Shown here: positions 1 to 9,080 of the stretch, one piece after another
Numbering within the stretch: the first letter of the stretch is position 1
Layout of the letters: each line of letters starts with the position of its first letter
DNA from: Triatoma infestans
Lineage: Eukaryota; Arthropoda; Insecta; Hemiptera; Reduviidae
Direction: 5' to 3'
Length of the DNA stretch: 64,000 nt
Assembly: GCA_011037195.1 (NCBI GenBank)
Contig: JAAEAF010003799.1
Location: 1-64,000, forward strand
Translations under genes and position numbers: made by a program
The notes under the pieces: model-generated
What the model was told of the DNA's origin: nothing
The model's database searches: none
Seen by the model: only the letters and a program-made list of their open reading frames with translations

Positions 1-209
1 ATTTTAATGAGTAGATTTGTCAGTTTTCTGTGATCGAAAACGACTCCAAAGATTTTCTTTAAACTTGGTATATCTGCTACAAATATAAAGAGCTCTAACT
101 TTTATTTGCAACAGTTCTCCAGGAAAATTTAGTGTTGAGTTTTGGGGCAAGAGTGTGGTTATGTCTTCTTCTAAAGTGCTATTTTAATTTATTATACGAT
201 TCATACAAT
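1..209 (+). repeat. Repeat A fragment, 5' flank of satellite
   Basis: Non-coding fragment of the dominant dispersed repeat. The A block (cgaaaacgactcc, then gattttctttaaacttgg) lies at about 35-68 and the Ttattt block follows at about 98-135, then a G-rich stretch and 'cttcttctaaagtgc'. The final piece, 'ttattatacgat' followed by 'atacaatattaat', also occurs in the repeat A copy at about 19400-19440. This places the satellite that begins at 210 inside an ordinary repeat A unit. Confidence 0.7.
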
Positions 210-272
210 ATTAATGAGAGTTAAAATTATACAATTAATTATATTAATTATAGTATTAATGATTATACAATA
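210..272 (+). repeat. Single 62-bp satellite monomer, separated from main array
   Basis: One copy of the 62-bp AT-rich monomer that forms the tandem array at 911-1412, in the same orientation. It is separated from the array by the 624-bp insertion at 281-904. The simplest reading is that this is the first monomer of one array that was later split. Confidence 0.75.
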
Positions 273-280
273 TCTTAAAT

Positions 281-904
281 ACATAAGTATCTTTCACATC
301 ATTAAATAAATACTTACTAATTAATATTTTTCTATTTCTCCACTTACAGGCCTATCACATTTATTAAATATTAAAAAAATGAAGCATATACTGCCCTTTT
401 AAGTCTTAACCAATAAAAACCACATGGCATACCATATATAATTTTTTAAAAAATAAAATAGCACATAAGAAAAACTATAGCATTTATTTTACTGGAGCAT
501 ACATAATAATAATAGTTAGGAGCAGTCTATATTTTCACAAGTTTTTCACAACTTTAATTTTTTTTTTTTCAAAATTTAAGAAATTGCATATTTTTCAAAT
601 AACACAGTAACGTTAAACAAGGTGAGTTTCTAGCAAATTTGTGGACAAAATGTATCAAAAAATATTCTTGTATCATTATAATCAGATATATTTAATTTTA
701 ACTACTATATTAACTTCTTTTACAGATGATGTATTATTCATGCATTATATATTATAACTTTTGATAATGGCTATATAAATAAAGCCGAAACGTACGTCAA
801 GTTAAAGACAATAATGTTAAATATTAACATTTAAATAATAAAGAATAAAAAGGCTGTAAAATTGGTTTCAAATTTTTTTATTGAAAAAAACAACACAAAA
901 TTTG
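281..904 (+). mobile_element. Insertion splitting the 62-bp satellite; carries hammerhead-like motif
   Basis: AT-rich 624-bp segment lying between satellite monomers. The 8-bp word 'tcttaaat' is found on both sides (273-280 and 905-912), as expected for a target-site duplication, although an 8-bp AT-rich match is weak proof. No protein is encoded. Near its 3' end it holds a hammerhead-like motif at 755-804. Comparison with the shorter hammerhead elements elsewhere in the window suggests a non-autonomous Penelope-like or retrozyme-like insertion. That assignment is inference. Confidence 0.45.
755..804 (+). ncRNA. Degenerate hammerhead-ribozyme-like motif
   Basis: Stem I is a perfect 6-bp pairing between 755-760 (taactt) and 799-804 (aagtta). 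The core reads ttgataa where CUGANGA is expected, so C3 and G8 are both changed. Stem II is ggct (769-772) with agcc (783-786), followed by GAAA (787-790), a self-complementary cgtacgt stem III and a GUC-type cleavage triplet (796-798). The architecture is complete but the two core changes should abolish activity. Confidence 0.45.
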
Positions 905-910
905 TCTTAA

Positions 911-1412
911 ATTAATGAGAGTTAAAATTATACAATTAATTATAGTATTAATGATTATACAATATTAATGAGAGTTAAAATTATACAATTAATTATATTA
1001 ATTATAGTATTAATGATTATACAATATTAATGGGAGTTAAAATTATACAATTAATTATATTAATTATAGTATTAATGATTATACAATATTAATGGGAGTT
1101 AAAATTATACAATTAATTATGTTAATTATAGTATTAATGATTATACAATATTAATGGGAGTTAAAATTATACAATTAATTATATTAATTATAGTATTAAT
1201 GATTATACAATATTAATGGGAGTTAAAATTATACAATTAATTATATTAATTATAGTATTAATGATTATACAATATTAATGGGAGTTAAAATTATACAATT
1301 AATTATGTTAATTATAGTATTAATGATTATACAATATTAATGAGAGTTAAAATTATACAAATAATTATATTAATTATAGTATTAATGATTATACAATATT
1401 AATGAGAGTTAA
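911..1412 (+). repeat. 62-bp tandem satellite array (about 8 units)
   Basis: AT-rich tandem repeat. Unit starts ('attaatgrgag') fall at 964, 1026, 1088, 1150, 1212, 1274, 1336 and 1398, an exact 62-bp period. The first unit, from 911, is 53 bp and lacks about 9 bp. Units differ by only a few substitutions (gagag or gggag; atatta or atgtta), so the array is young. It sits inside repeat A, and its monomer resembles the AT-rich part of that repeat. No coding potential. Confidence 0.95.
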
Positions 1413-1419
1413 ATATTTG

Positions 1420-1700
1420 GCCAAATTCTGAGTGTGAAGAAAATCGATTGAACGGATTGCGAATTTACTTAACAGTTTTATCAATTTTGTGCAATTTTCT
1501 CCATAAAAACACCAACGAGCATCACTAAACTTATTAACTATAGATACAAATACTAACTATAGATGCAAATAGCTATCACTTTTGTTGGAAACTTTTTCCG
1601 ACAGAATTCATGTAAGGGGCTTTGGAGGGAGGGGTGAGTTATGCTTTCGTCAAAAGAGACAGTTTTATAAAGTTTGGATTCTTCCATACATGTCCATTGC
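1420..1700 (+). repeat. Repeat A fragment after the satellite
   Basis: Diverged continuation of repeat A on the + strand. 'gaagaaaatcg' lies near 1436-1446, 'caattttctccataaaaaca' near 1490, 'tatcacttttgttggaaac' near 1573 and a G-rich 'ggaggga' block near 1625. No gene is supported; the 87-codon frame here is an accident of the repeat. Confidence 0.6.
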
Positions 1701-1929
1701 AGGCAACTTAACTTCCAATACGAATTATAAGTTTGAAAGCAAATTAGTCAATTATAACAATGTAAATTACAGTAGCAGAAAGTCGCGTCAGTATGTCACA
1801 CCAGATTTTTTTTTTAAATGGTTAGCCGCTGCTAACATTGTTTGATCTTTGGACTGCAACATTTTTTTGAAATTTGCACCTTTTTCCATCATTTAAAAAA
1901 AAAAAAACTTAACAATTTACAGTGTCATT

Positions 1930-2230
1930 TTGGCAACACTGTTCACTTCTCTATTATACACTGCCTCGCAATTAGAAAGCCAGAATTTAGGATGATGGCT
2001 GGCTCAAACTTTTCTAAGCAGCTGGGATCGGATAAAAAGATCCGGTTTAACATCATATATTTGTAAAGCTGCATCATTCTGAACAAAAATCGGCTTTCTA
2101 TGCTAATAGGTTATTTCACTGGATATTACAGGCTCAGAGTCACCTGAAGAAGCTAAATCTAGAATGCAAGAGTGCCTAAAGGCGGAAGAGACCTCCAGTA
2201 TATCTCCCGGTAGATCAGGGATCTACTATC
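1930..2230 (+). pseudogene. LINE ORF2 C-terminal relic (post-RNase H region)
   Basis: Conceptual translation with stops and a frame change resembles the C-terminal region of I/R1/LOA-type LINE ORF2 proteins. 'MMAGSNFSKQLGSDKK' is followed by 'GYFTGYYRLRVHLKKLNLEC' and a cysteine-containing segment. The equivalent part of the LINE at 55613-59765 reads 'LTGFLTGHCRLRGHLVKLGL' before its zinc knuckle, which supports the call. No reverse transcriptase or RNase H core is left. The copy is too degraded for a subfamily, and about 300 bases is all that can be recognised. Confidence 0.5.
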
Positions 2231-2239
2231 CATAACTTT

Positions 2240-4150
2240 CTGTAACTTCACCAACAATCAGTTCTTACTACATTCTTCCATGTTGCCACCTATTGCTTTA
2301 ATAAATCATAATCCATTAATAGCCTTATCATAAAATATCATAATTTAATTTTACTTCAATCTCCGGATCAACAAATTATTATATACACATTTCCACAATA
2401 AATTTGGAATAATTTCAATATGTCTCCTCTCCAATGCAAGCTGAAGTATTTCAACGTTTGGGGCTGGAATTTATTTATATAATTTATTTTTTGTTTTTGT
2501 TTTTGAAGGCCGATAAGGAGGTCCGAGAGGAGCTTGGCAAACCTACAGTACCACAATTCTAAAACTTGTTCTTCTACTTTTTCCTTTTAAAATCTTGGAC
2601 CTTTTGCAAGGGTTGGGCGGCAAACCAAAATTTCAAGCTTCCAGAATTGTTCTTGTGCCATCCTTCTGGCAAGATTACCGTCACAGCCTATTTATATTTC
2701 TTCTACTGGCGCAACTGGCTCATGTAGCTGCCCCTGGCCCCCTCCACAATTGTCCTCCATCGTTTTGCGCTTGCGCCAGACGAATGTTCAATTTATGCAG
2801 TTATGCCACAATCCATTTTTTTGGGGGCGTCTCAGCCAAACTGTGTCTTCTTTTTCTTCGCTGATCTCCATTCTCCAAATCTCAGCAAGTGCACAAGTCG
2901 TGTCAAAACACTGCATTCTGATCTGCAAAGGTAAATTAAATATTTTCATATTTTTCCTTTTTCTTGCAGCAGTTGTTCTCCTAATCTTGCGTTCAAATCC
3001 GCTGAAGATTCCAAAGCGTGCATGTTCCATAAGTGACCGCAGACCTAATAAAATACGACATATATATATATACGTATGTATGAAGTTCTTTTTTGAAGTT
3101 TAAAGAAAATTACTGAAGCCGATTTCGAAAAAAATCATGAAAAACTGACTTAAGAACGGTATTAAGTTCATAATACTTACTTACTTATTCTCTTCCTCTT
3201 CTACCTTGCAGCATAGAAGATTTGCAAAAGAGCCGCCACCCGTCTCTACCTGTGGCCATTGATTTAGCCTTGCCCACTGGCATGCCAGTTTAAGATCATA
3301 ATGAGATCTGAATTTTATAGAGCAGCTGATAAAGCTGCGCTCTACAGGACAGAAACGAAATACAGTTGTACAGTGTAAACCGAGGTTCATCAGGCTGACC
3401 GGTTGTTTCCCTTTGTCACTTCATATTGCTCCTCGTCTTATCCCAGAAACCGTTATATAAACAATGCAGGAAGGTTATATAATGTTAATGTACATTGGCA
3501 CTTCTATATATTATTATTGCACATACTTATATATATATTTGTAATAAAGCTTTAAGGCTGACCGGTTGTAATTGAGCCTGTATTGAGACGCCCACATGAA
3601 CCATAAATAAAGTTTTTATTTGAATCACCAGCCCTTTATTGCACAGCACTGTCGACTGACACAAATACAGTTTGAAGTAATAAAATCATTTTGATTAGAA
3701 ACACGATTCCGAGAAATCACACTGTTACAACGAACTTCCCCATACAAGCACTGACCAGGATGTAGTTGTGTCATAAATAGAACTAACCCGAAAATCTCAC
3801 GAAAATCCTTATATCCTACTTTTTCTAAAAATACACCTCTTTATCTAAAAGAAATCAATCGCTCTTCCTTCTTTTTGTTTAGCGGTGGCAATTTTCCAAA
3901 AATGTTCTCCATTCAACAAACATACACCTGTACATATGATGCCAGATAACTGTCACAACTGTGACCTCTGACTTAAAATAGAGGATGTGTAGGCGTTTTT
4001 ATTATGCCACGATACAGACCTAGTATTCTGTAAATTCACGCAAATAGTTGCTATTCTTATAAATACGAAACCCTTATTCTTTCTGGTATACATTTGATCT
4101 GTATATTTATATCACAAAAATGTTTTATTCAAAATTACAAAAATGGAAAA
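2240..4150. other. Unassigned intergenic DNA
   Basis: No gene, RNA or complete element recognised. The part from about 2590 to 3110 is less AT-rich, with overlapping short frames on both strands, but none shows a domain or a convincing codon pattern. The 14-mer 'ggctgaccggttgt' occurs twice (about 3393 and 3556), so 3180-3620 may be part of an unknown repeat. I see nothing else. Confidence 0.5.
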
Positions 4151-4159
4151 ATCTGATAT

Positions 4160-4740
4160 GAAACCACTCATACAACTTCAGTGAGTTAATGATTACGAAA
4201 TGTCCTTCACACATAGAATGTTTACTATATACTATTAACAGAAATGTAATGGTAATGGTGAACATTGCAAGTTCTGTATAATACATGGTCAATTTCCTGT
4301 ATAATTTTAAAATAAAAAGAAAAATCGGTTAATCCGAATTGTAACTTCACAGGCTTAGTTTCCCAGTATTTTAGTATTTTCTCCAAAATGGCAGAATGAT
4401 TTTCTTTAAATATCTAAAGCTGCCACCTTTAATTGGAATTTTTTTCTGGAGAAACTGAGGAATTTTTTTCTGGGCTGTGAGGAATTTGTGAAGTTAAATT
4501 TTAATTGTTATTGAGATTTGAGCTAGCCACTGTCTCCTGGCCTACAATGTAATCACATTTTAGTATTACCTTTTACAGGTGCTAACATACTTTTATATTC
4601 ACTTTAGGACAAGTGAACTGGGTAACAATTCGAAATTTTACGAAAATTTAACAATTTCATAAAGTAGTAACTGCAGTAAGAGAAAGTGTGTGAGAATTTC
4701 AAACTAGATTCCCCCCCCCCCATACAGTAAACTCAGGTAC
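4160..4740 (+). repeat. Repeat A copy
   Basis: Diverged repeat A on +. 'gattttctttaaatatc' lies near 4400, 'aacaattcgaaatttt' near 4625, and the end block 'gcagtaagagaaagtgtgtg' lies at about 4674-4693. It is followed by a run of ten C (about 4711-4720). Confidence 0.65.
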
Positions 4741-5011
4741 ATTGGCTACTCAACCATCTGTCAGAGTCTCGTCTAAATATAAAAATGTATGGATTAAATA
4801 AACTACTGTAATGGATGTTTGGATTAAAATAAACTGTCCTTCAAAGAAACTAAATAAACAGATTTAAATAAAGTTAAACAAAAATATAAAGAGGAGTAGA
4901 TACAAATATATTTCTTTCTTTAATTTCAGCTGTAAAACAAAATGTTACTTCCAGTTCAAACATGAAGACAATAAATTCACGGAAAAAATTTCCATCTTTC
5001 TGCAACTCAGT

Positions 5012-5152
5012 TACAGACAACACTGTCCATCACCGGACAGTGAGCTGTAGAGGCTCCTAGGAAGTAAAAAATCCAAGTGTAGCACAGCTGGATTCGAACC
5101 CGAGTCCTCCGCGTGGGAGTCCAGCACGCTAATCACTTAGCTATTCCTTCGC
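5012..5152 (-). mobile_element. tRNA-derived SINE, 5' part
   Basis: Read on -, the element starts with a tRNA-like head containing an A-box-like 'tagctaagtgattagcg' and a B box 'ggttcgaatcc' (complement at about 5092-5102). These are the two internal RNA polymerase III promoter elements. A body with the hairpin 'cactgtccatcaccggacagtg' split over its loop follows (about 5030-5053). Three related copies occur at 7150, 33645 and 51371. This copy ends near 5012 without the longer tail seen at 51371-51600, so it is 3' truncated or diverged. Confidence 0.8.
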
Positions 5153-5159
5153 TAAGTAT

Positions 5160-5540
5160 TTTTTCAGTAATCTTCTTCCGTTTAACAGTAAATATAGGGT
5201 CTAGGACTACTTCATATACTTTGAACAAAAACATAAGCATGTAACATTAAACACTTGTTTTTGACTACCACTTTGGCGACAATGCACATTAATCTGTTAG
5301 CGGAATGGTCATGAAAAATTTCTGAAAATACAAGAAAAGAAAAACAGAAACGCGAATGACAAATTTTTCTAGGTCTTTAAAATTCTCTAGATCATCATAA
5401 GCAATGAATAGCCAGAAGTGACTTCCATAGCATGCAATTAATTGATCATTAGTACTACCTCAAATAATCTATACTCAATCAGGTTCCCACCTCTGTTATG
5501 TAGGGATTAATTTTGGAGTTACAACAAATATTTAAAGATC
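5160..5540. other. Unassigned AT-rich DNA
   Basis: No gene or recognised element between the SINE and the LINE relic. Confidence 0.4.
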
Positions 5541-5544
5541 GTAA

Positions 5545-5965
5545 AACGACCTCAATCGGCAATTCGTTAGATTTCCATTTTTCACTAGCCTCAACCATCA
5601 CAGAACACTTTTGGTAAATATTATTTTAGCCAAATGACTTTTACACAAATTCCAAGTCACAGAATATTTGGCTACATCATTGCCATTAATAATTTCGCTT
5701 CGTCTATTAGAAAGACAATATTATTGGCATACACAATAAATTTACTTCTGTATTGCTTACTTTTAGTCCACACTCGATAAGTCATACAGTAATAGGGAGA
5801 ATAGTAGTGGGCTTACAGCACAGCCCTGTTTATGCCCGGTTAGTCACGAAATCTAGAGTTAAACTATCATTACACTAGGCAGGTGTCATTGTTAACTTTA
5901 TACAAATTTCTTATGGTATTCATAAAACTTTGTACTGAGGTGAATACTGTTCAATTTGTAAAATA
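5545..5965 (-). pseudogene. LINE reverse-transcriptase relic
   Basis: The - strand translation, allowing frame changes and stops, recalls a LINE RT palm. It reads roughly 'NLYKVNNDTCLV', then a segment in the place of the usual RQG-LSP block, then 'YANNIVFLIDEAKLLM'. The last piece matches the FADD/YADD active-site strand, with both catalytic aspartates changed to asparagine. The copy is dead and lacks the endonuclease. It lies between repeat A pieces. Distant relationship only; the clade cannot be named. Confidence 0.5.
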
Positions 5966-5984
5966 ATGTTCTTCGGTCGATACA

Positions 5985-6560
5985 ATCGGAAAACTGATTG
6001 AAAACCGACTAGGAAAAGACACAGAATATGTTTTTCAGGTTTTTCGAATTATAGAGACAAAGTATCCAACAAGTTTTTTTTAAACTTGAAATGCTAAGCG
6101 GACTTATAATATATAAAGTATCACTTTAATTTGAAACATTTTTCCGGAAACGTTGATTTTCAATGTGTTCTGAAGGAACTGATATTTTCCTTTAAATCGC
6201 ACGACCAATATTTTTTGAGCTTGATGATAGCGTTGTCATGTGGTCTACAATGTAGTTACAATGTTGGTACCTAGTATTATATCCTAAAAACTAACATGTA
6301 CTATTGGTCCCACTAACTATATCTGTATTTTATGGTAAGGGCAAATAAGCGTTTCGTAAAATGTCTAGCTGTGAAGAAAATTAGTGAAAGAAAGTTGTGT
6401 TAGTGGTTCTCAATATATTGTTATACCAAGGAGATTGTTTCACCTTCTTCATAATAAGAACAAATAAAAGTGTAAAATTAAGAACTACTTTGCCAATTAC
6501 TATTTAGAGTTTGGAATCAATCAGGAAGTGGTGTGAATGTTTCACAACAGATATTTTCAA
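5985..6560 (+). repeat. Repeat A copy
   Basis: Diverged + strand copy. 'tttttaaacttgaaatgcta' lies near 6077, 'tatcactttaatttgaaac' near 6119 and 'tttttccggaaac' near 6138. The end block 'gtgaaagaaagttgtg' lies near 6382. Confidence 0.65.
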
Positions 6561-7149
6561 TTAAATTTCGTTGGGATTTATGAGTTGGTGAAAACTGCTT
6601 CCTAGCCAAAATTATAAATTAAATTATTAAAAATAATAGATCGCAATATGTCTGTGTGTGCTTGTGTATGCGTGGGATTTCTCAACACTAGATATTTCTG
6701 TCTGCCTTATTAAACCGCTAAGTCATCAAATTTTTTGTTGCAATAATAGGCGGAAATCCATATTGATGCTCTGAAGCTAAATAATCAGATCAATTACCAT
6801 TGGATATCTGGTGATGCGAACTGGCACACAACCTTGGAACATATGTAAGAAATTCATTATTGAAATGGCCAGTAAAGTAATATTTCTATATGGTACAATC
6901 GATTTACTGCAATATTCACAGTTCTAGAGACTTTTCTTAAAAGATACAGTTACTACTGTTTAGTTGCTTTAAATCTGATCAGGGTGGAGTCAACTGGAAA
7001 TCTACATTCCTATCAGATGTCGAACCGTGATTGTACTGATTCCTGCTAATAGGAGCAAGTCTAACGTTTCATCATCCAACTCCCCGGTCACAGAACACAG
7101 TTGAAATCAACTTTTTTGGAAAAGTGTTTGAAATAAAAGCGAAATCGAC
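6561..7149. other. Unassigned DNA with weak repeat A traces
   Basis: Contains an imperfect tgtgtg tract near 6650 and scattered repeat A words (for example 'gtgtttgaaataaaagcga' near 7123, minus orientation). No gene seen. Confidence 0.4.
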
Positions 7150-7360
7150 GGGATTCGCTCAGAAAAAGTAACGCACGCTCTGGGATCATACGCGGAGATC
7201 CCCGGGTCCCAGTTAGTGCTGCCCTTAGATTTACTGTTCCTGGTAGCCTCTCACTGTCCGCCCAGCAGTGTAATGAGAGAACACTGCTGGAAGGATGGTA
7301 TTGCGCAAAGGAGATTCCAAGCGATAATGTCCACAGATGTTGACATGCCTAAAAAAAATA
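7150..7360 (+). mobile_element. tRNA-derived SINE, diverged
   Basis: Same family as the copy at 51371-51600. The degraded tRNA-like head (about 7150-7215, including 'cgcggagatccccgggtccc') is followed by 'tgctgcccttaga', the body 'agcctctcactgtccg', and an end 'gataatgtccacagatgttg' leading to an A-rich tail (about 7352-7359). The A and B boxes are damaged, so the copy is unlikely to be transcribed. Confidence 0.7.
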
Positions 7361-7402
7361 TAAATGTACAGGTGGGGGAGAAGTCCAACCTACCAATTGA
7401 GG

Positions 7403-7415
7403 AAGGTAGAGAATG
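7403..7415. repeat. Left 13-bp target-site duplication
   Basis: 'aaggtagagaatg', repeated exactly at 7728-7740 on the far side of the palindromic hammerhead element. The word belongs to repeat A; the uninterrupted copy near 34990-35002 has 'caggtagagaatg' continuing into 'atcagattgtagagag'. Confidence 0.9.
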
Positions 7416-7457
7416 TATCAGACACGTTTTCCGTGTTAGCCTGCTTTATTTTGTGGT

Positions 7458-7495
7458 CATCGACCGGTTTCGGGCGTTCGCCCATCTTCAGGATG
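7458..7495 (-). ncRNA. Hammerhead ribozyme motif, left half of copy 1
   Basis: Read on -, stem I is CATC/GATG (4 bp). The core CTGAAGA is intact, then one extra T, stem II GGGC-GAAC-GCCC, GAAA, the self-complementary ACCGGT that makes stem III, and the cleavage triplet GTC. The sequence is identical to the + strand motif at 7618-7655. All invariant core nucleotides are present. Stem III has no loop, so cleavage would most likely need two copies acting as a dimer, as known for other short-stem-III hammerheads. Confidence 0.75.
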
Positions 7496-7617
7496 CATTT
7501 TTCAGACAGTATGACAACACATACTTGCACAAAGCAAATTCAGTTTAAAGTTCAGTTTTTCAGTTTAGTATGTACATGCTCTGTGCAAGTCTGTGTTGTC
7601 ACACTGTCTGAAAAACG

Positions 7618-7655
7618 CATCCTGAAGATGGGCGAACGCCCGAAACCGGTCGATG
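7618..7655 (+). ncRNA. Hammerhead ribozyme motif, right half of copy 1
   Basis: Stem I catc (7618-7621) pairs with gatg (7652-7655). The core ctgaaga is at 7622-7628, with one extra t at 7629. Stem II is gggc (7630-7633) with gccc (7638-7641) and a gaac loop; GAAA is at 7642-7645. accggt (7645-7650) is self-complementary and the putative cleavage triplet is gtc (7649-7651). The departure from the textbook motif is the unpaired T before stem II, which recurs in the other copies in the window (T, or C in one). Confidence 0.75.
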
Positions 7656-7727
7656 ACCACAAAATGAAGCAGGCTACCACGGAAAATATCTTTGATGCTT
7701 TCCAGCTCTGCGGAACCAACCACCACC

Positions 7728-7740
7728 AAGGTAGAGAATG
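7728..7740. repeat. Right 13-bp target-site duplication
   Basis: Exact repeat of 7403-7415 (aaggtagagaatg); repeat A resumes directly after it. Confidence 0.9.
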
Positions 7741-8150
7741 ATTACATTGTAGAGAGGCCAATAATAATGAACAAAATATACAAACAAACAAAAAAACATG
7801 TGAATTTTAACGTCTCAGAATCCTCAGGTTTTTCCGCCTAAAAACATGTTTCACAGAAATGTTCTAAATAAAAGTGATAGATCTGTGCAATTAGATTCCA
7901 AGTTTAATAGAAATCCATGTAGGCAGTCACTTTTGGGAACATTCCAAATAATCCAAAGACTTATTCTGTAAAATCGCACTTCTGGTTAACCTATTTTCTT
8001 CAAATTTGGAATTCTAGCAATCTTTGTAATGTACATTAACCACAAAGCAGAACCATACATTGCACTGAAGTGGTCACCGCCCCCTCAACCACAATCCCCC
8101 TAAAACTCAATTTTCTCCGAAAAATATTTAGTAAAATAACCAAAAAATGA
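7741..8150 (-). repeat. Repeat A copy
   Basis: Minus-oriented repeat A continuing from the insertion site. 'gattacattgtagagag' lies at about 7740, 'gaattttaacgtctcag' near 7802, 'aataaaagtgatag' near 7868, 'aaaatcgcacttctggttaa' near 7971, 'tcttcaaatttggaattcta' near 7999 and 'accatacattgcactgaagt' near 8050. Confidence 0.85.
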
Positions 8151-8560
8151 TTTAAGTAAGTTTTTCTATAAATAATTTATAGACCTGATTAAATATAAAT
8201 TACGATAAGATTAGATTTACAATTTTATTGATGAGGACGTTTCTTACAAAAACAGAGGATTATACATTTATCATAAAAATGATAAATAACTGTGTATTTA
8301 TAGATGGAGGACCTTGTTCGCTGAGGAAATAAACACAAGGTAAAAGAAAAAAACAGTTGTTACCCATTAATGTAAGAAATTTTATATTAATGAAATGGCA
8401 TAATAAGATCACGTTGGATGCTGATTACTGCCACATCACTGGCAACGAGCAAATCTCATGCCACATAAAAAACTTCATAAATCTAGCAATAATTTATATT
8501 TCAAATTTTACGATTCCTTTTAAAAATAAAAAACTACTTTGTATGTAACTAGTATCTATT
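8151..8560. other. Unassigned AT-rich DNA
   Basis: No domain-bearing frame, no repeat recognised. Confidence 0.4.
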
Positions 8561-8569
8561 TGTTTTAAA

Positions 8570-8689
8570 AAGCCTATTACATCCTGCTTCAAGATGAACT
8601 TTTGCGACCATAACAAATTTTTGAAAATAAGTTTTCACCTGTTTGGGTTTCGCTGATTACGGAGATAATGTTTATAGCGGATGATCTGC

Positions 8690-8732
<43 letters not shown>

Positions 8733-9080
8733 CGCGTGTTTTAACTAAATATTTCAAAACAAAAAATCACTGGAAACTAGATAGATATTCCGTTTAGCCA
8801 CCACCACTGCAATAATACGGAAGATTTCGATCAAAATCTCTCGATCGCAAGTGCAACTTTACTGAATGGTTTTTTTTGTTTAAATTTATTTTCCGCGATT
8901 TTCTTTAAACGTCGTAAAAAAAATAAAAAATAAAAGCCTATCACTTTTTATCCGAAATATTTTTGGTGGAAAATTTATTTTTGGAGGGTTTGGGGGAGCA
9001 GTGAAACTGTTTCATCTAGAGTGCCTCCATCAGTGCAGAGCGCATCCTAACACCTATACAATATTAAATGAATATTACCT
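8570..9080 (+). repeat. Repeat A copy with (GT)n microsatellite
   Basis: Plus-oriented copy. The (TG) tract at 8692-8730 sits where other repeat A copies carry their GT/AC microsatellite. 'gcaactttactgaatggttt' follows at about 8848, 'cgattttctttaaacg' near 8896, 'cctatcactttttatccg' near 8937 and 'ttggggga' near 8990. Confidence 0.75.

Larger units (their letters stand above)
7416..7727. mobile_element. Palindromic hammerhead element, copy 1 (Penelope-like/retrozyme-like)
   Basis: A 312-bp insertion in repeat A bounded by a perfect 13-bp target-site duplication. The two halves are inverted copies of each other (about 7427-7540 against 7575-7715) around a short centre, and each half has one hammerhead-type ribozyme motif. 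There is no open reading frame of its own, so movement must depend on proteins supplied elsewhere. Penelope-like elements and animal retrozymes are known to carry type I hammerheads, and inverted or partial end copies are common in Penelope-like insertions. That assignment is by analogy, since no Penelope reverse transcriptase or GIY-YIG domain is in the window. The last bases of the right half ('ctgcggaaccaaccacca') are shared with copy 2. Confidence 0.8.

Noticed and set aside
911..1412. Regular 62-bp array as a CRISPR
   Set aside because: There are no unique spacers; the whole 62 bp repeats. The context is eukaryotic repeat DNA and no cas-like gene is present.
2595..3103. Frames of 89 and 117 codons
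   Set aside because: No domain; T-rich low-complexity stretches. A decayed transposon remains possible but cannot be shown.
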